From positions 496,001-560,000 of the forward strand of contig NZ_JAUQTA010000001.1 in assembly GCF_030580915.1 (NCBI RefSeq): a stretch of DNA of 64,000 nucleotides. Direction: 5' to 3'. The notes beneath the pieces were generated by a model, which saw nothing but the letters and a program-made list of their open reading frames with translations, was not told the origin of the DNA and did not search any database. Position numbers and translations under genes: made by a program. This DNA is from Nocardioides jiangxiensis. Its GTDB lineage: Bacteria; Actinomycetota; Actinomycetes; Propionibacteriales; Nocardioidaceae. Shown piece after piece: positions 25,191-34,067 of this stretch; position 1 is the first letter of the stretch; the number at the start of each line of letters is the position of its first letter.

Positions 25191-25859
25191 TCAGGTCGCC
25201 GGCCGGATCATCGACCGGGCTGCCTGGGGCATCGATTGCAAGCCCTCGCGCCGAGGTGCCGGAACGCCGGGGCCGGATAGACGGCGCGAGATGTCCGTGA
25301 GCATCGGAACGAGCACACGATCGACATCTTCCGGATCCACTGCCCCTGCGCTCTCCAGCCGAAGGAACCCATTGACGGCGGTCGCGAGCTGCAGGACGTA
25401 TGGGCAGGTACGACCATCAGCGCCCGTCGCAGGTTCGGCCCGCCCGGAATCGTCCAGACACAAGCGGTCGAACGACAACTCAAGAAGCCCGATCACGACC
25501 GGCTTCACGGAACCACGAAACCGTTCGTCTTCCCACAGCGACCACAGGCCCCGATTCTCCCGACAGAAGTCGACGTAGACCCGTGCGAGTGTCACCATCG
25601 CGGCTCCGGGCGACTCATGAGTCACCACGCCCGGGATCGCGGACCTCAGCTTGCTCTCCCCCGCTCGTGCAACGGCGTCACCGAGGGCCTCGATCGACCC
25701 AAAATAGCGGTAGATCCCCATGTGGCTCACCCCAGCGGCAGCGGCGACGTTGCGCACGGAGAACCCCGCGAGTCCGCGCTCGTGGAGCACGCGCGTCGCG
25801 GCCGCGAGGAGCCCCGCTCGGGTCTCCGCGGCCTGGGTGGAAGTGGTGTAGACGAGCAC
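25191..25859 (-). CDS. TetR-family regulator at the 3' end of the mce operon
   Basis: A 222-residue TetR protein: N-terminal helix-turn-helix TRVLHERGLAGFSVRNVAAAAGVSHMGIYRYF (residues about 22-53) and an all-helical ligand domain with FCRENRGLWSLWEDERF near 97, typical of TetR C-terminal domains. The GTG start lies 15 bp after the MceF stop, so it is probably co-transcribed with the mce genes and would be autoregulated through the operon promoter. It is a strong candidate for the protein that binds the TGACGA..TCATCA operators upstream of yrbE, by analogy with the Mce regulators of actinomycetes, but two other TetR genes lie on the island. Confidence 0.88.
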   Translation of the reverse strand: MLVYTTSTQAAETRAGLLAAATRVLHERGLAGFSVRNVAAAAGVSHMGIYRYFGSIEALGDAVARAGESKLRSAIPGVVTHESPGAAMVTLARVYVDFCRENRGLWSLWEDERFRGSVKPVVIGLLELSFDRLCLDDSGRAEPATGADGRTCPYVLQLATAVNGFLRLESAGAVDPEDVDRVLVPMLTDISRRLSGPGVPAPRREGLQSMPQAARSMIRPAT

Positions 25860-25874
25860 GTCAGACTTCCGGAT

Positions 25875-26963
25875 TCATCGAAGCGCTCCCGGAGCGAACT
25901 GGGCACCCCGCTGGCTGTAATCCCTCAGCGACCGACTGCAGTGACCCTCGTCCTGGAGGGGCCGGTAGCTGGTGTCTCGTGGGTCGCGTGCACGCGTCGG
26001 GTACTCGCAGTACGGACCGCGGCGCATGATCTGGTCGATCTGCAGCCTGCCGTCGGACATCGCACCTGCCAGGAGGTTGATGCCGGCCGGGAAGTCCTGC
26101 AGGAAGGCACGGATCTGGGGGTTACGGGCATTGAGGATGGACGAAAGGTCGCCCTGCGCCTGGAGGTAGGCAGGCATCACGTCAACCAGGTCAGCCACAA
26201 GCTTCCGCAGCTGCGCGATCTGCTCGGGCCCCCGTCCGAGCGCCTTGTAGAGCTCGGGCTGATAGGCACGCAGCCATGACGTGAAGGTGGCGAGATCGCT
26301 GGTCGCTGCAATCAGGTCATCACGGGAGTCGGCTCCGACCTCGAGGATGGTGTGGCTCTCGGAGCCGAAGCGGGTGAGCAGCCCCGCGTTGCGGTCGAAG
26401 GTCCCGATCAGCGACGAGCTGTCGGCGATGAGCCGCTGGAGGTCCTCCTCCGCGCCGCCGAGGCCGATGCTCAGCTCGCGCAGCACGGTGTGGACCTTGG
26501 CGGGATCCATCTGTCCCATGAGCCGGTCGAGCGAGACCGCGAGGTCGGCGACGGTCGTCGGCACGTCAGGCGCGGACGCCCTGACGACGTCTCCAGAGCG
26601 CAGGAAGCTGCCACCGGAGGCGACCGGCTGAAAGTCGAGATACTGCTCGCCGATGGGCGACAGGCTGCGGACCTGCACCCGGCTGCGGGAGGGGACGTGA
26701 GTGCCTGGCGCGATCCGGACCGCCGCTCGCACGCCGTTCGCTGTGAGGTGCATGTCGGTCACCTTCCCGACCACGATGCCGCGATAGCTCACGCCCGAGC
26801 CGACGTAGAGCCCACCGGTGCGCGGAAGGTCGACGTCGACATTGGTCGCCGGCGTGAGCAGGGGCGCGCGCAGGACGCTGCCGTACAGGTAGACGACGCA
26901 GGCCACGAGGACCAGGCCGACGCTGGCCAGGCTGTAGAGGTAGGTGCGCTTGATCCGCTTCAC
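25875..26963 (-). CDS. mceF: Mce-family substrate-binding protein MceF
   Basis: A 362-residue protein with an N-terminal membrane anchor (YLYSLASVGLVLVACVVYLYG) followed by the MCE domain (VDVDLPRTGGLYVGSGVSYRGIVVGKVTDM, about 40-120) and a long helical region (about 130-290), ending in a Cys-containing tail (RRGPYCEYP and GHCSRS). Mce proteins form a hexameric tunnel carrying lipids or sterols across the cell envelope. The ATG overlaps the upstream MceE stop by 4 bp. Last of the six Mce genes. Confidence 0.92.
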   Translation of the reverse strand: MKRIKRTYLYSLASVGLVLVACVVYLYGSVLRAPLLTPATNVDVDLPRTGGLYVGSGVSYRGIVVGKVTDMHLTANGVRAAVRIAPGTHVPSRSRVQVRSLSPIGEQYLDFQPVASGGSFLRSGDVVRASAPDVPTTVADLAVSLDRLMGQMDPAKVHTVLRELSIGLGGAEEDLQRLIADSSSLIGTFDRNAGLLTRFGSESHTILEVGADSRDDLIAATSDLATFTSWLRAYQPELYKALGRGPEQIAQLRKLVADLVDVMPAYLQAQGDLSSILNARNPQIRAFLQDFPAGINLLAGAMSDGRLQIDQIMRRGPYCEYPTRARDPRDTSYRPLQDEGHCSRSLRDYSQRGAQFAPGALR

Positions 26964-28093
26964 TTCGACCCTCCGAGGAGACCGTTGAGCAGTGGTAGAC
27001 CGCCGCCGCCCGAGCTGTCGGACCCGGGTCCGAGCAGTCCTCCGACCGTCCCGGTGAGACCTCCGAGGAGACCACCACTCTGCGTATCGCCGGTCCCCGA
27101 GGAGCCGCCGGAAGAGGGTGCGTTCGCATCCAGGAGCCCGCGGAGGTCGAGGTGCAGGAGCGCGTCCTGGGGTACGACGTCCCCTGGCACGGCTTGGTCG
27201 AGGATCCGGCGCGCGGCAGCAAGCGATCGCAGGCCGTCGACGAACTGCGGCTCCACGGAGACGATCTCGTCGAGGATGGGGCCGAGCTGGTGCAGGATCT
27301 GCACGAGCTCGGCGTCAGTCCTGTCGAGGACTCCGTTGGTGCGGGCCACGACCTGGTTGGAGCGGGCCAGGAGCCTGGTCAGCGTGGGCGTCTCGCGGCG
27401 GAGCACTTCGGCCATCGGGCCGAGGGCCCGGATCGCCTCGCCGAAGACCTCCTTGCGCTTCATCAGCATCGCGGAGGTGGCGTTGAGGTCGCGGAGCAGG
27501 CCGTCGAGGTCGCCGGACGCGGCATTCGCCTGCGCGAGGAAGGCGTTCGCGCGGTACATCACCGACCGGACGTTCGCCTCGCGGCCGCCGAGCACGTCGT
27601 TGAGCTCCTCGTTGATGGTCTGTACCTGGGTCAGGCCGCCGCCGTTGACCAGCAGCGAGGCCTGGGCGAGCGTGTCCTCGACGGACGGTGCGGTCGAGGT
27701 CTTCGTGGCCGCGAGGGAGCCACCGTCCTCGATCGCCTTCCCTGCCGACGCAGGCGTCAGCTCGACGAACACCTCGCCGAGCGGGGTGTCATAGCGCAGA
27801 CGGGCCGTGGTGCCGGCGCGGAGCTCGACGTCGTCCTCGATCTCCATCGAGGCAACGGCGTGAAAGCCTTCGGCGCGCAGCTCCGTCACCCGACCGACCG
27901 GCAGGCCTCCGATCTTGACCCTCGCCCCTTCCGTGAGGTTGAGGGCGTCCTGGAACGGCGCATTGATCGTGTACGTCGGCCCGTCGACGCCGCGCCCCGG
28001 AAGGGGCAGGTCCTGGTAGCCGGGGCCACAGGCAGTTGCGAGGCCCACGACGGCAGCCGCTCCTGCGGCTGCGCGCACGGTTCGTCCGTTCAT
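26960..28093 (-). CDS. mceE: Mce-family lipoprotein MceE
   Basis: A 377-residue Mce protein with a lipoprotein signal (AAAVVGLATA then Cys22), which is the mark of the E position in actinobacterial mce operons. The MCE domain spans about 40-120 (YTINAPFQDALNLTEGARVKIGG, then PVGRVTELRAEG), followed by the helical region and a Gly/Ser-rich tail with LGGLTGTVGGLLGPG repeats. It should cap or tether the Mce tunnel at the outer envelope face. The start is 2 bp after the MceD stop. Confidence 0.92.
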   Translation of the reverse strand: MNGRTVRAAAGAAAVVGLATACGPGYQDLPLPGRGVDGPTYTINAPFQDALNLTEGARVKIGGLPVGRVTELRAEGFHAVASMEIEDDVELRAGTTARLRYDTPLGEVFVELTPASAGKAIEDGGSLAATKTSTAPSVEDTLAQASLLVNGGGLTQVQTINEELNDVLGGREANVRSVMYRANAFLAQANAASGDLDGLLRDLNATSAMLMKRKEVFGEAIRALGPMAEVLRRETPTLTRLLARSNQVVARTNGVLDRTDAELVQILHQLGPILDEIVSVEPQFVDGLRSLAAARRILDQAVPGDVVPQDALLHLDLRGLLDANAPSSGGSSGTGDTQSGGLLGGLTGTVGGLLGPGSDSSGGGGLPLLNGLLGGSK

Positions 28094-28095
28094 GG

Positions 28096-29154
28096 TCAGA
28101 TCCCCCCACCGTGGAGCAGGTCGAGGACGATGCTGGTGAGCGTCGTCGGGTTCAGGGTGAGAGCGAGGCTGTTGCAGACCGATCCGAGCCTGGAGCAGAG
28201 CTTCTCGATGTAGGGGCCGAGCGGCGTGAGTGCTGCCGGGTCGAGCTGGAGCCGGATCCGCCCGGAGGGGGCTGCACGTTCGAGGTTCTGCCCCAGGAGC
28301 GGCAGGGTGTCGAGTGCCTCCTCGACGTCAGCCTGGCTCGCCAGCGTGTTGTGGAGCGTCCGGGTCAGGCCCCTCACGTCCGTCGTCAGCGCGGCGCGGT
28401 GGCGCCGGGCAAGCCTGCTGACATCGTCGATGGACGCGGAGAGAGAGGTGAGCGCCGCGCCGATGCTGGTGCGCTCGTCGGCCAGCAGGTCGGCCGCGTC
28501 GGCGAGGTTGTCCACGAAGGCCCGCACGGTCGACTCGTTGGCATTGAGCGCCGTCGCGAGTGCCGTCATCGACCGCACGGTGCCGACGAGCGTGTTGCGC
28601 TGGGCGTTGACCTCGCCGAGCGCACTGGCCAGGCCGGTCGTCGCGTCGTGCATCGCCTTGCCGTTGCCGTCGAGGGTGGTTGCCGAGACGTCGATCAGGT
28701 CGCGTAGGTCGGTCGACACGGCAGGGTTGCTGGTCAGGTCGTTGCCCAGCTTCGTCATCGAGGCGAGGGCCTTGTCGAAGTCCACCGGCGTCGCGGTGCG
28801 GCGCATCGGTATGACCGCACCGTCCGCCAGGGTCCTGCCCCCGGTGTAGACGGGCGTGAGCTCGATGTAGCGGTCAGCTGCGATGCTGCGGGTCACCACG
28901 GCTGCACCCGCGTCGGCAGGGAGCTCGATGTCGGCGTTCGTGATCTCGAGGCGGGCCTTGACGGTGTCGCCGTCGGGGTCGAGGGACACCACGCGTCCGA
29001 CGGGGACACCGAGGACGCCCACGTCGTTGCCGACGAACAGGCCGGCCGAGTCGGGCAGCATCACCGTGATGTGCCGAGGAGCGGGCTGGCGGACGATCGC
29101 GATCACCAGCGCGAGGATCGCGATGCTCACGAGAGCAGTCAGGAGTCGCTTCAC
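28096..29154 (-). CDS. mceD: Mce-family protein MceD
   Basis: A 352-residue Mce protein: N-terminal anchor LLTALVSIAILALVIAIV, MCE domain about 28-110 (HITVMLPDSAGLFVGNDVGVLGVPVGRV), then a long helical region. Conserved Cys residues lie near the C-terminus (KLCSRLGSVCNSL). I chose GTG 29154, which overlaps the MceC stop by 4 bp (GTGA); an ATG three codons upstream is an alternative. Confidence 0.92.
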   Translation of the reverse strand: MKRLLTALVSIAILALVIAIVRQPAPRHITVMLPDSAGLFVGNDVGVLGVPVGRVVSLDPDGDTVKARLEITNADIELPADAGAAVVTRSIAADRYIELTPVYTGGRTLADGAVIPMRRTATPVDFDKALASMTKLGNDLTSNPAVSTDLRDLIDVSATTLDGNGKAMHDATTGLASALGEVNAQRNTLVGTVRSMTALATALNANESTVRAFVDNLADAADLLADERTSIGAALTSLSASIDDVSRLARRHRAALTTDVRGLTRTLHNTLASQADVEEALDTLPLLGQNLERAAPSGRIRLQLDPAALTPLGPYIEKLCSRLGSVCNSLALTLNPTTLTSIVLDLLHGGGI

Positions 29155-30122
29155 TGGGGGCATCCGTTCGTGAGGCAGTGGACGGCATCCGGCGTTCCGT
29201 CCGGGATGTAGAGGTCGAACCAAGGGCCGTTGCCGGAGGCGTTGTCGAGGTAGCGGGCGGAGACGGCGACCTGGTGGATCGCCTTCTTCAGCTCCTTCTC
29301 GCGAGCGAGCAGCACGGTGTTGACCGTGTGCAGGTTGCGCAGGAGTGGCCCCAGGGTCGCGTCGTTGTCCGAGACGATGCCGCTGACCGTCGTCGACAGG
29401 TGCTGGACGTTGAGGAGGAGCTGGTGGATCTTGTCGCGCCGTCTGACGAGCTCGGAGAGGAAGAGGTTCGAGGCCTTCATGAGCGTGACGAGGTCCGTCG
29501 TCGACGCCGAGAGCTGGTCGGAGACGGTGCGAGCAGCTCCGAAGAGGCGCTCGTACTGGGCGCCCTGTCGGGTCACCATGGTCGACAGGCGGGTCACGCC
29601 ACGCGCAGCGGGACCGAGGTCGGTCCCGCTGGCCCGCAGGGTCTGCGTCACCGCGGCGAGGGCACCGCTCAGCGCCTTCGTGTCGAGGGCCTCGAACTGG
29701 TCGGTGCCGTTGTCGATGACGTCCTGCAGGTTGTACGGCACCGACGTACGGCTCAGCGGGATCGTGGCGTCGGCGGGCTCGCCTGACCCGGCTGGCGCAA
29801 CCGCGAGGTAGTGGGTGCCCATCAGCGTCGCGACTCGCACGGACGCGGTGGACCGCGAGCCGATGTGCACTCCTCGATCGACGGTGAACCGTGCCTCGAC
29901 GTGCTTGTCCACCAGGTCCAGCGCGGTGACCTCCCCGACCTCCACGCCGGCCACCTCGACTGCCTCACCGACCCGCAGGCCGGCCGTCTGGGCGAGCTCG
30001 GCACGGTACTCGCGGCTTCCGAACGAGACGGAGCTCAGCACCACCACGATGGCGCCCAGCAGGACGAGGGAGAGCAGGCCGATGACTCCGACCGTGCGCG
30101 GCTCCTTCCACGAGGACTTCAT
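29151..30122 (-). CDS. mceC: Mce-family protein MceC
   Basis: A 323-residue Mce protein: anchor VGVIGLLSLVLLGAIVVVLS, MCE domain about 40-115 (YRAELAQTAGLRVGEAVEVAGVEVGEV), helical region, and a C-terminal Cys pair (HCLTNGCPQ). Two ATGs compete: the GGAGGT site is directly against the first (30128, no spacing) and 6 nt before the second (30122), so the second is preferred; it also overlaps the MceB stop by 4 bp. Confidence 0.92.
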   Translation of the reverse strand: MKSSWKEPRTVGVIGLLSLVLLGAIVVVLSSVSFGSREYRAELAQTAGLRVGEAVEVAGVEVGEVTALDLVDKHVEARFTVDRGVHIGSRSTASVRVATLMGTHYLAVAPAGSGEPADATIPLSRTSVPYNLQDVIDNGTDQFEALDTKALSGALAAVTQTLRASGTDLGPAARGVTRLSTMVTRQGAQYERLFGAARTVSDQLSASTTDLVTLMKASNLFLSELVRRRDKIHQLLLNVQHLSTTVSGIVSDNDATLGPLLRNLHTVNTVLLAREKELKKAIHQVAVSARYLDNASGNGPWFDLYIPDGTPDAVHCLTNGCPQ

Positions 30123-31129
30123 CGACATACCTCCGAGTGACGGTCGGCCGGCGTGCCGACCGGGATCCGGGTGTCGCCGGAGCTGATGGTGAGGTTGCAG
30201 ACCAGCGTCGTGATCGCGCTCCGGTACGACGTCGAGCGCCCGAGTGCCTCGAGCACGGCACCGAAGTCACCGAACGAGCGACCCCAGGCCTTGCCGTTCG
30301 CGGCGTAGGTGCGACTGACCAGTGCCAGCAGACGCAGGTCGTTGCGCAGGTCGGGGCGGATCGCGCTGACCATCCGGTCGGTCTTGCCGATCGCGACCGA
30401 AAGCCCGTCGATGCTCGCTCCGAAGGTCCGCCGGTCGCGGGCCAGCCCACTGGTGAGCGAGGCGAGCTGACGCACGGACTGCTGCATCGCTGGACCCGTG
30501 CGAGCCACCTCCACCAGCAAGGGGGTGAGGTTCTGGGCGACCCTGTCGAAGAGCTTGTCGCGATCCGCGAGGTAGTTCGTCAGCTCGGTGGTCTGACGGA
30601 GCAGTGAGGAGACCGTTCCGCCCTCACCCTGCAGCACCTGCACGATCGACTCGGAGAGCGCATTGATGTCGGCCGGCTTGAGGACCTGGAAGAGTGGGCG
30701 GAACCCGTTGAGGAGTGCGGTGAGGTCGAAGCCCGGGCTGGTGCGGTCGACGGGGATCGAGGCGCCGGAGGCGAGCGCGGTGCCGGGCTTCGGGCCCGCG
30801 ACCAGGGCGAGGAAGCGCTGCCCGATGAGGTTCTGGTAGCGCAGGACCAGGCCGCTGGTGTCGGTGATCTCCTGCTCCCTGGTCAACGAGAACGCCACGC
30901 GTGCACGGGCGCCGTCGACCTCGATCCGGTCGACATGGCCGACGGCGACGCCGGCGACCCGCACGTCGTCACCGACACGCAGGCCGCTGACATCGACGAA
31001 CGTCGCCGAGAAGTGCCGTGGCGCCTCTCCTGCTCCGGCGGTCATGGTGTTGTAGAGCAGGCCGATCAGCAGCACGCCCGAGATCCCGAAGGCGGCGCAC
31101 TTCGCCGCAAGAGTCCTGAAGCCAGTCAT
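30119..31129 (-). CDS. mceB: Mce-family protein MceB
   Basis: A 336-residue Mce protein: N-terminal anchor AAFGISGVLLIGLLYNTMTAG, MCE domain about 38-115 (FSATFVDVSGLRVGDDVRVAGVAVGHV, then YQNLIGQRFLALV), helical region, and Cys residues near the end (LVCNLTISSG and EVCR). ATG 31129 lies 1 bp after the MceA stop; a longer frame extending 40 codons upstream overlaps mceA and was rejected. Confidence 0.92.
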   Translation of the reverse strand: MTGFRTLAAKCAAFGISGVLLIGLLYNTMTAGAGEAPRHFSATFVDVSGLRVGDDVRVAGVAVGHVDRIEVDGARARVAFSLTREQEITDTSGLVLRYQNLIGQRFLALVAGPKPGTALASGASIPVDRTSPGFDLTALLNGFRPLFQVLKPADINALSESIVQVLQGEGGTVSSLLRQTTELTNYLADRDKLFDRVAQNLTPLLVEVARTGPAMQQSVRQLASLTSGLARDRRTFGASIDGLSVAIGKTDRMVSAIRPDLRNDLRLLALVSRTYAANGKAWGRSFGDFGAVLEALGRSTSYRSAITTLVCNLTISSGDTRIPVGTPADRHSEVCR

Positions 31130-31130
31130 G

Positions 31131-32177
31131 TCAGTTCCCCGGACAGTTCGATCCGGCGCTGCTGCCGTAGCGGGGGCAGTCGCGGGAGGTGTAGTAGTGG
31201 AAGGCGCCCGGGTCCACGAGGCGGATGTCCAGCCGGATGGGACCGCCATCGGTGATGGAGAGGACCTGGTGCATGAGCCGGTTCAGGGCGCGTGACTGCT
31301 CCGACACTCCGCGCCGGTTGTCGTAGACGGCGTCCACGACGCCTGCCGACTCGAGGATCGCACGCGCGTACCTGGTCTCCGTCGCATCCAGCAGGTGGTC
31401 GCTGTCGTCGACGAGCTGGATCGCAGCGATCAGCAGGGCGTGGAGCTCCTTCTGGTGGCGGACGACCCCGCGGGCGATGTCGGCGGTGTTGTCGAGCGTG
31501 GTGATCAGGTCCGGCGCGAGGCGCCGGACGGTGCTCATGTTGATGCGCAGCAGCCGGACGTCGTCACGGAAGAGGGGCATCCTGGGGTTGATGACGGACA
31601 ACAGGTGGTCGAGCTGGTCGATGCTCGTCCCGAGTTGCTTGCCCTTCCCGTCGAGGGAGGCTGCCAGCGCGTGCAGGACGACCGACAGGTCGGCGGGGCC
31701 GAGGGCCGACACCAGCTGGTCGATGCTGTCGAGTGCACGCTGGAGCTCGAGCGTCGGGGCGGAGAGGTCCTGCCTGATGGTGTCGCCGGACGCGAGTGCG
31801 GGCGCGGGCCGCGCTGTGTCGACGTTCAGGTCGAGGAAGGACGTGCCGAAGACGGATGCCGGGAGGACTCGCGCCACGACGGAGCTCGGGATACGGCGCA
31901 GCGCCGCGTCGTCGATGGAGACGTCGAGCGTGATGTCGCCAGGCCTGCCGGACACGGAGTCCACCGTGCCGACGACGAGGCCGCGCGCCTTCACGTCGGA
32001 ACCGGCAGTGACACCGCCGCCGATGTTGGCCATCCGGACGTGCACGCGCGCCACGTCGCGCAGCGAGCCGCGGAGTGACAGTCCTGCGGTGCCTGCGGCA
32101 ACGAGGACGAGGAGGAGCGCGAGCCCGTGGAGCAGGAAGTAGGTCTCGGTGGGCTCGCCGTTCTTCATGAATCGCAT
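31131..32177 (-). CDS. mceA: Mce-family protein MceA
   Basis: The first of the six Mce proteins, 348 residues: N-terminal anchor YFLLHGLALLLVLVAAGTAGL, MCE domain about 40-120 (ARVHVRMANIGGGVTAGSDVKARG, then VVGTVDSV), a long helical region, and a C-terminal tail with two Cys (DCPRYGSSAGSNC). It follows the second permease gene by 4 bp. With MceB-F it should form the hetero-hexameric envelope channel that passes substrate to the YrbE permease. Confidence 0.92.
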   Translation of the reverse strand: MRFMKNGEPTETYFLLHGLALLLVLVAAGTAGLSLRGSLRDVARVHVRMANIGGGVTAGSDVKARGLVVGTVDSVSGRPGDITLDVSIDDAALRRIPSSVVARVLPASVFGTSFLDLNVDTARPAPALASGDTIRQDLSAPTLELQRALDSIDQLVSALGPADLSVVLHALAASLDGKGKQLGTSIDQLDHLLSVINPRMPLFRDDVRLLRINMSTVRRLAPDLITTLDNTADIARGVVRHQKELHALLIAAIQLVDDSDHLLDATETRYARAILESAGVVDAVYDNRRGVSEQSRALNRLMHQVLSITDGGPIRLDIRLVDPGAFHYYTSRDCPRYGSSAGSNCPGN

Positions 32178-32181
32178 CGCG

Positions 32182-33054
32182 TCACCCCGAGATCCGGAAC
32201 CCGGGAGTGGTGCCCCAGAAGAGAAGGGTCAGGAACATGTCCAGGAGGACGACGGCGACGATGCTGGCCCTGATCGCGCGGCCGGTGGCTTCACCGACCC
32301 CTTGTGGACCGCCGGAGGCGTTGAACCCGTACCAGCAGTGGATGAGGGTGACGGTGATCGCGAAGATCAGGATCTTGATGACCGAGAACGTGATGTCGCG
32401 GCCGTCGATGAAGCCCTGGAAGTAGTGCAGGTAGGTGCCCGGCGACTGACCGAAGACGTAGACGACCGTGCCTTCTGCGGCCAGATAGGAGCCGATCAGG
32501 CCCACCAGGTAGAGCGGGACGATGGCGAGCATCGCCGCGATGACGCGGGTGGTGACCAGGTAGCGGAGTGAGCTGACGGCCATCACCTCGAGTGCGTCGA
32601 TCTCCTCGTGGAGTCGCATCGAGCCGATCTGGGCGGTGAAGCGACAGCCGACCTGGGCGGCGAGGGCGAGGGCAGCCACCAGCGGGGCGATCTCGCGCGT
32701 CGCGACAGCAGCCGAGATGAAGCCGGTCAGCGGGGCCAGGCCGACGACCTCCAGGCCGCTGAATCCCTCGATGCCGAGCGAGGTGCCGGCGGCGATGGAG
32801 AGGAGGACCATCACGCCGATCGTTCCGCCGCCGACGAGGATCGCGCCGCTCCCCCAGGCGATGTCGGTGAACTGGCGCAGCATCTCGTCGGGGTACTTGC
32901 GCAGCGTGGCCGGTACGGCGCGAAGAGCGCGACCTGCGAACGTGCTGAACCTGCCGAGGTCGGCCAGTGCGCTGCGGGTGCTTGCCGTCGAGGCCGCCGC
33001 GGCGCGCCGCATCGTGGTGGCCGCTCCCCCGCGATCGGCCTGACGGCCGCTCAT
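32182..33054 (-). CDS. yrbEB: YrbE/MlaE-family permease B of the Mce transporter
   Basis: A 290-residue membrane permease of the MlaE/YrbE family. About five to six spans are visible (ILVGGGTIGVMVLLSIAAG, IAPLVAALALAAQVG, IAAMLAIVPLYLVGLIGSYL, IKILIFAITVTLIHCWYG, VVLLDMFLTLLFWG), with the family signature AQIGSMRLHEEIDALEVMAVS containing the EExDALxxM coupling helix that contacts the ATPase. The start codon overlaps the YrbEA stop by one base (TGATG). A frame extending 218 codons upstream runs antisense to sense in yrbEA and was rejected. The ATPase (MceG/MkaF) is not encoded in the window and must come from elsewhere. Confidence 0.93.
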   Translation of the reverse strand: MSGRQADRGGAATTMRRAAAASTASTRSALADLGRFSTFAGRALRAVPATLRKYPDEMLRQFTDIAWGSGAILVGGGTIGVMVLLSIAAGTSLGIEGFSGLEVVGLAPLTGFISAAVATREIAPLVAALALAAQVGCRFTAQIGSMRLHEEIDALEVMAVSSLRYLVTTRVIAAMLAIVPLYLVGLIGSYLAAEGTVVYVFGQSPGTYLHYFQGFIDGRDITFSVIKILIFAITVTLIHCWYGFNASGGPQGVGEATGRAIRASIVAVVLLDMFLTLLFWGTTPGFRISG

Positions 33055-33884
33055 CACGCGATCCTCTGCGGCACGAGCATCACGTACGCCTGGGTGATGG
33101 CGACGTTGACGACGGCGAGCAGGATCACGCTGAGGACGACCGACTGGTTGACGCCATCGGCCACCCCCTTGGGCCCGCCGTGGGCGTTGAGGCCCTTCTG
33201 AGCCGCCACGAGGATGGCGATGAACGCGAAGACCAGGGCCTTGAACATGGCGAGCGCCAGATCGGTCAGCTGCGCGAACGACGCGAACCCACCGAGGTAG
33301 GTTCCCGCACTCACCTTGCCGCCGCCCACCACGAGCGCGAAGCTCGTCAGGATGGACGTCGTCGCGACAACGGCAGTGAGGACGATGGCGACCGCCAGCC
33401 CGGCGACCAGGCGCGGCGCCACGAGGCGCCGGATCGGCGAAAGGCCCATCACCTTGAGCGCATCGATCTCCTCGCGCACGGTCCGTGCTCCGAGGTCGGC
33501 CGTGATGGCCGAGCCGACGACGCCCGCGATCATCAGCGACGTCACCAGCGGTGCACCCTGGCGCAGGACCCCGACCCCGTTGACCGCACCCTGCATCGAG
33601 GAGGCGCCGATCTGTGCCGAGATGCCGCCGATCTGCACGGCGACGATGACCCCGAACGGGATCGACACCAGGATCGTCGGCAGGAAGGCGACCCGCGCCA
33701 TGAACCACACCTGGTGGAGGAACTCCGCCCAGGAGAACCGGCGCGTCACGATGTCACCGGCAGCGGCACTCACGGTCTCGCCCGCGAGCAGGATCAGCCG
33801 GCCCGTCGTCTCGAGCGCCGTCAGCCCGCGCTCACCGACGCCGCTCACCAGTCCGTGCAGCCCGGTTTCTCGTGTCCGGCTCAT
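33054..33884 (-). CDS. yrbEA: YrbE/MlaE-family permease A of the Mce transporter
   Basis: A 276-residue permease paralogous to the next gene: spans FLPTILVSIPFGVIVAVQIG, VTSLMIAGVVGSAITADLG, LVAGLAVAIVLTAVVATTSIL, VFAFIAILVAA, and the coupling signature GARTVREEIDALKVMGLSP. As first gene of the operon it starts at ATG 33884 (AAGGA seven bases upstream); longer frames to 33971 run through the operator array and were rejected. With YrbEB it forms the inner-membrane part of the Mce ABC-type importer. Confidence 0.93.
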   Translation of the reverse strand: MSRTRETGLHGLVSGVGERGLTALETTGRLILLAGETVSAAAGDIVTRRFSWAEFLHQVWFMARVAFLPTILVSIPFGVIVAVQIGGISAQIGASSMQGAVNGVGVLRQGAPLVTSLMIAGVVGSAITADLGARTVREEIDALKVMGLSPIRRLVAPRLVAGLAVAIVLTAVVATTSILTSFALVVGGGKVSAGTYLGGFASFAQLTDLALAMFKALVFAFIAILVAAQKGLNAHGGPKGVADGVNQSVVLSVILLAVVNVAITQAYVMLVPQRIA

Positions 33885-33949
33885 GTCTGCGTCCTTCATC
33901 TGAGGGGTGGCACTGTCACCTTCTTGATCAGTACTGAATAGATCGTCAG

Positions 33950-34034
33950 TGACGAACGGCGCGTCAGTCAAGCACTTCTGACGAATTCATCACTAGTCTT
34001 GACGAACCAGTGTTCATCATTGACGATTTCATCA
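33950..34034. promoter_or_regulatory. 21-bp-phased operator array between mce operon and acyltransferase gene
   Basis: Three elements start at 33979, 34000 and 34021, exactly 21 bp apart: TGACGAATTCATCA (33979-33992), TGACGAAC-4-GTTCATCA (34000-34019) and TGACGATTTCATCA (34021-34034). Each is an imperfect palindrome. A further inverted repeat TGACG-7-CGTCA is at 33950-33966. The array lies in the divergent promoter region, and a TTGACG at 34020-34025 that could be a -35 box for the rightward gene is inside the last element, so binding would block initiation. Phasing at two helical turns puts all sites on one DNA face, as expected for cooperative TetR binding. Confidence 0.75.
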
Positions 34035-34067
34035 ATACCGTTCTCTAGCGAAGGTGGACCACTGTCC

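Noticed and set aside
33885..33971. N-terminal extension of YrbEA
   Set aside because: It would place the operators within the coding region and has no ribosome site; ATG 33884 has AAGGA at 7 nt.
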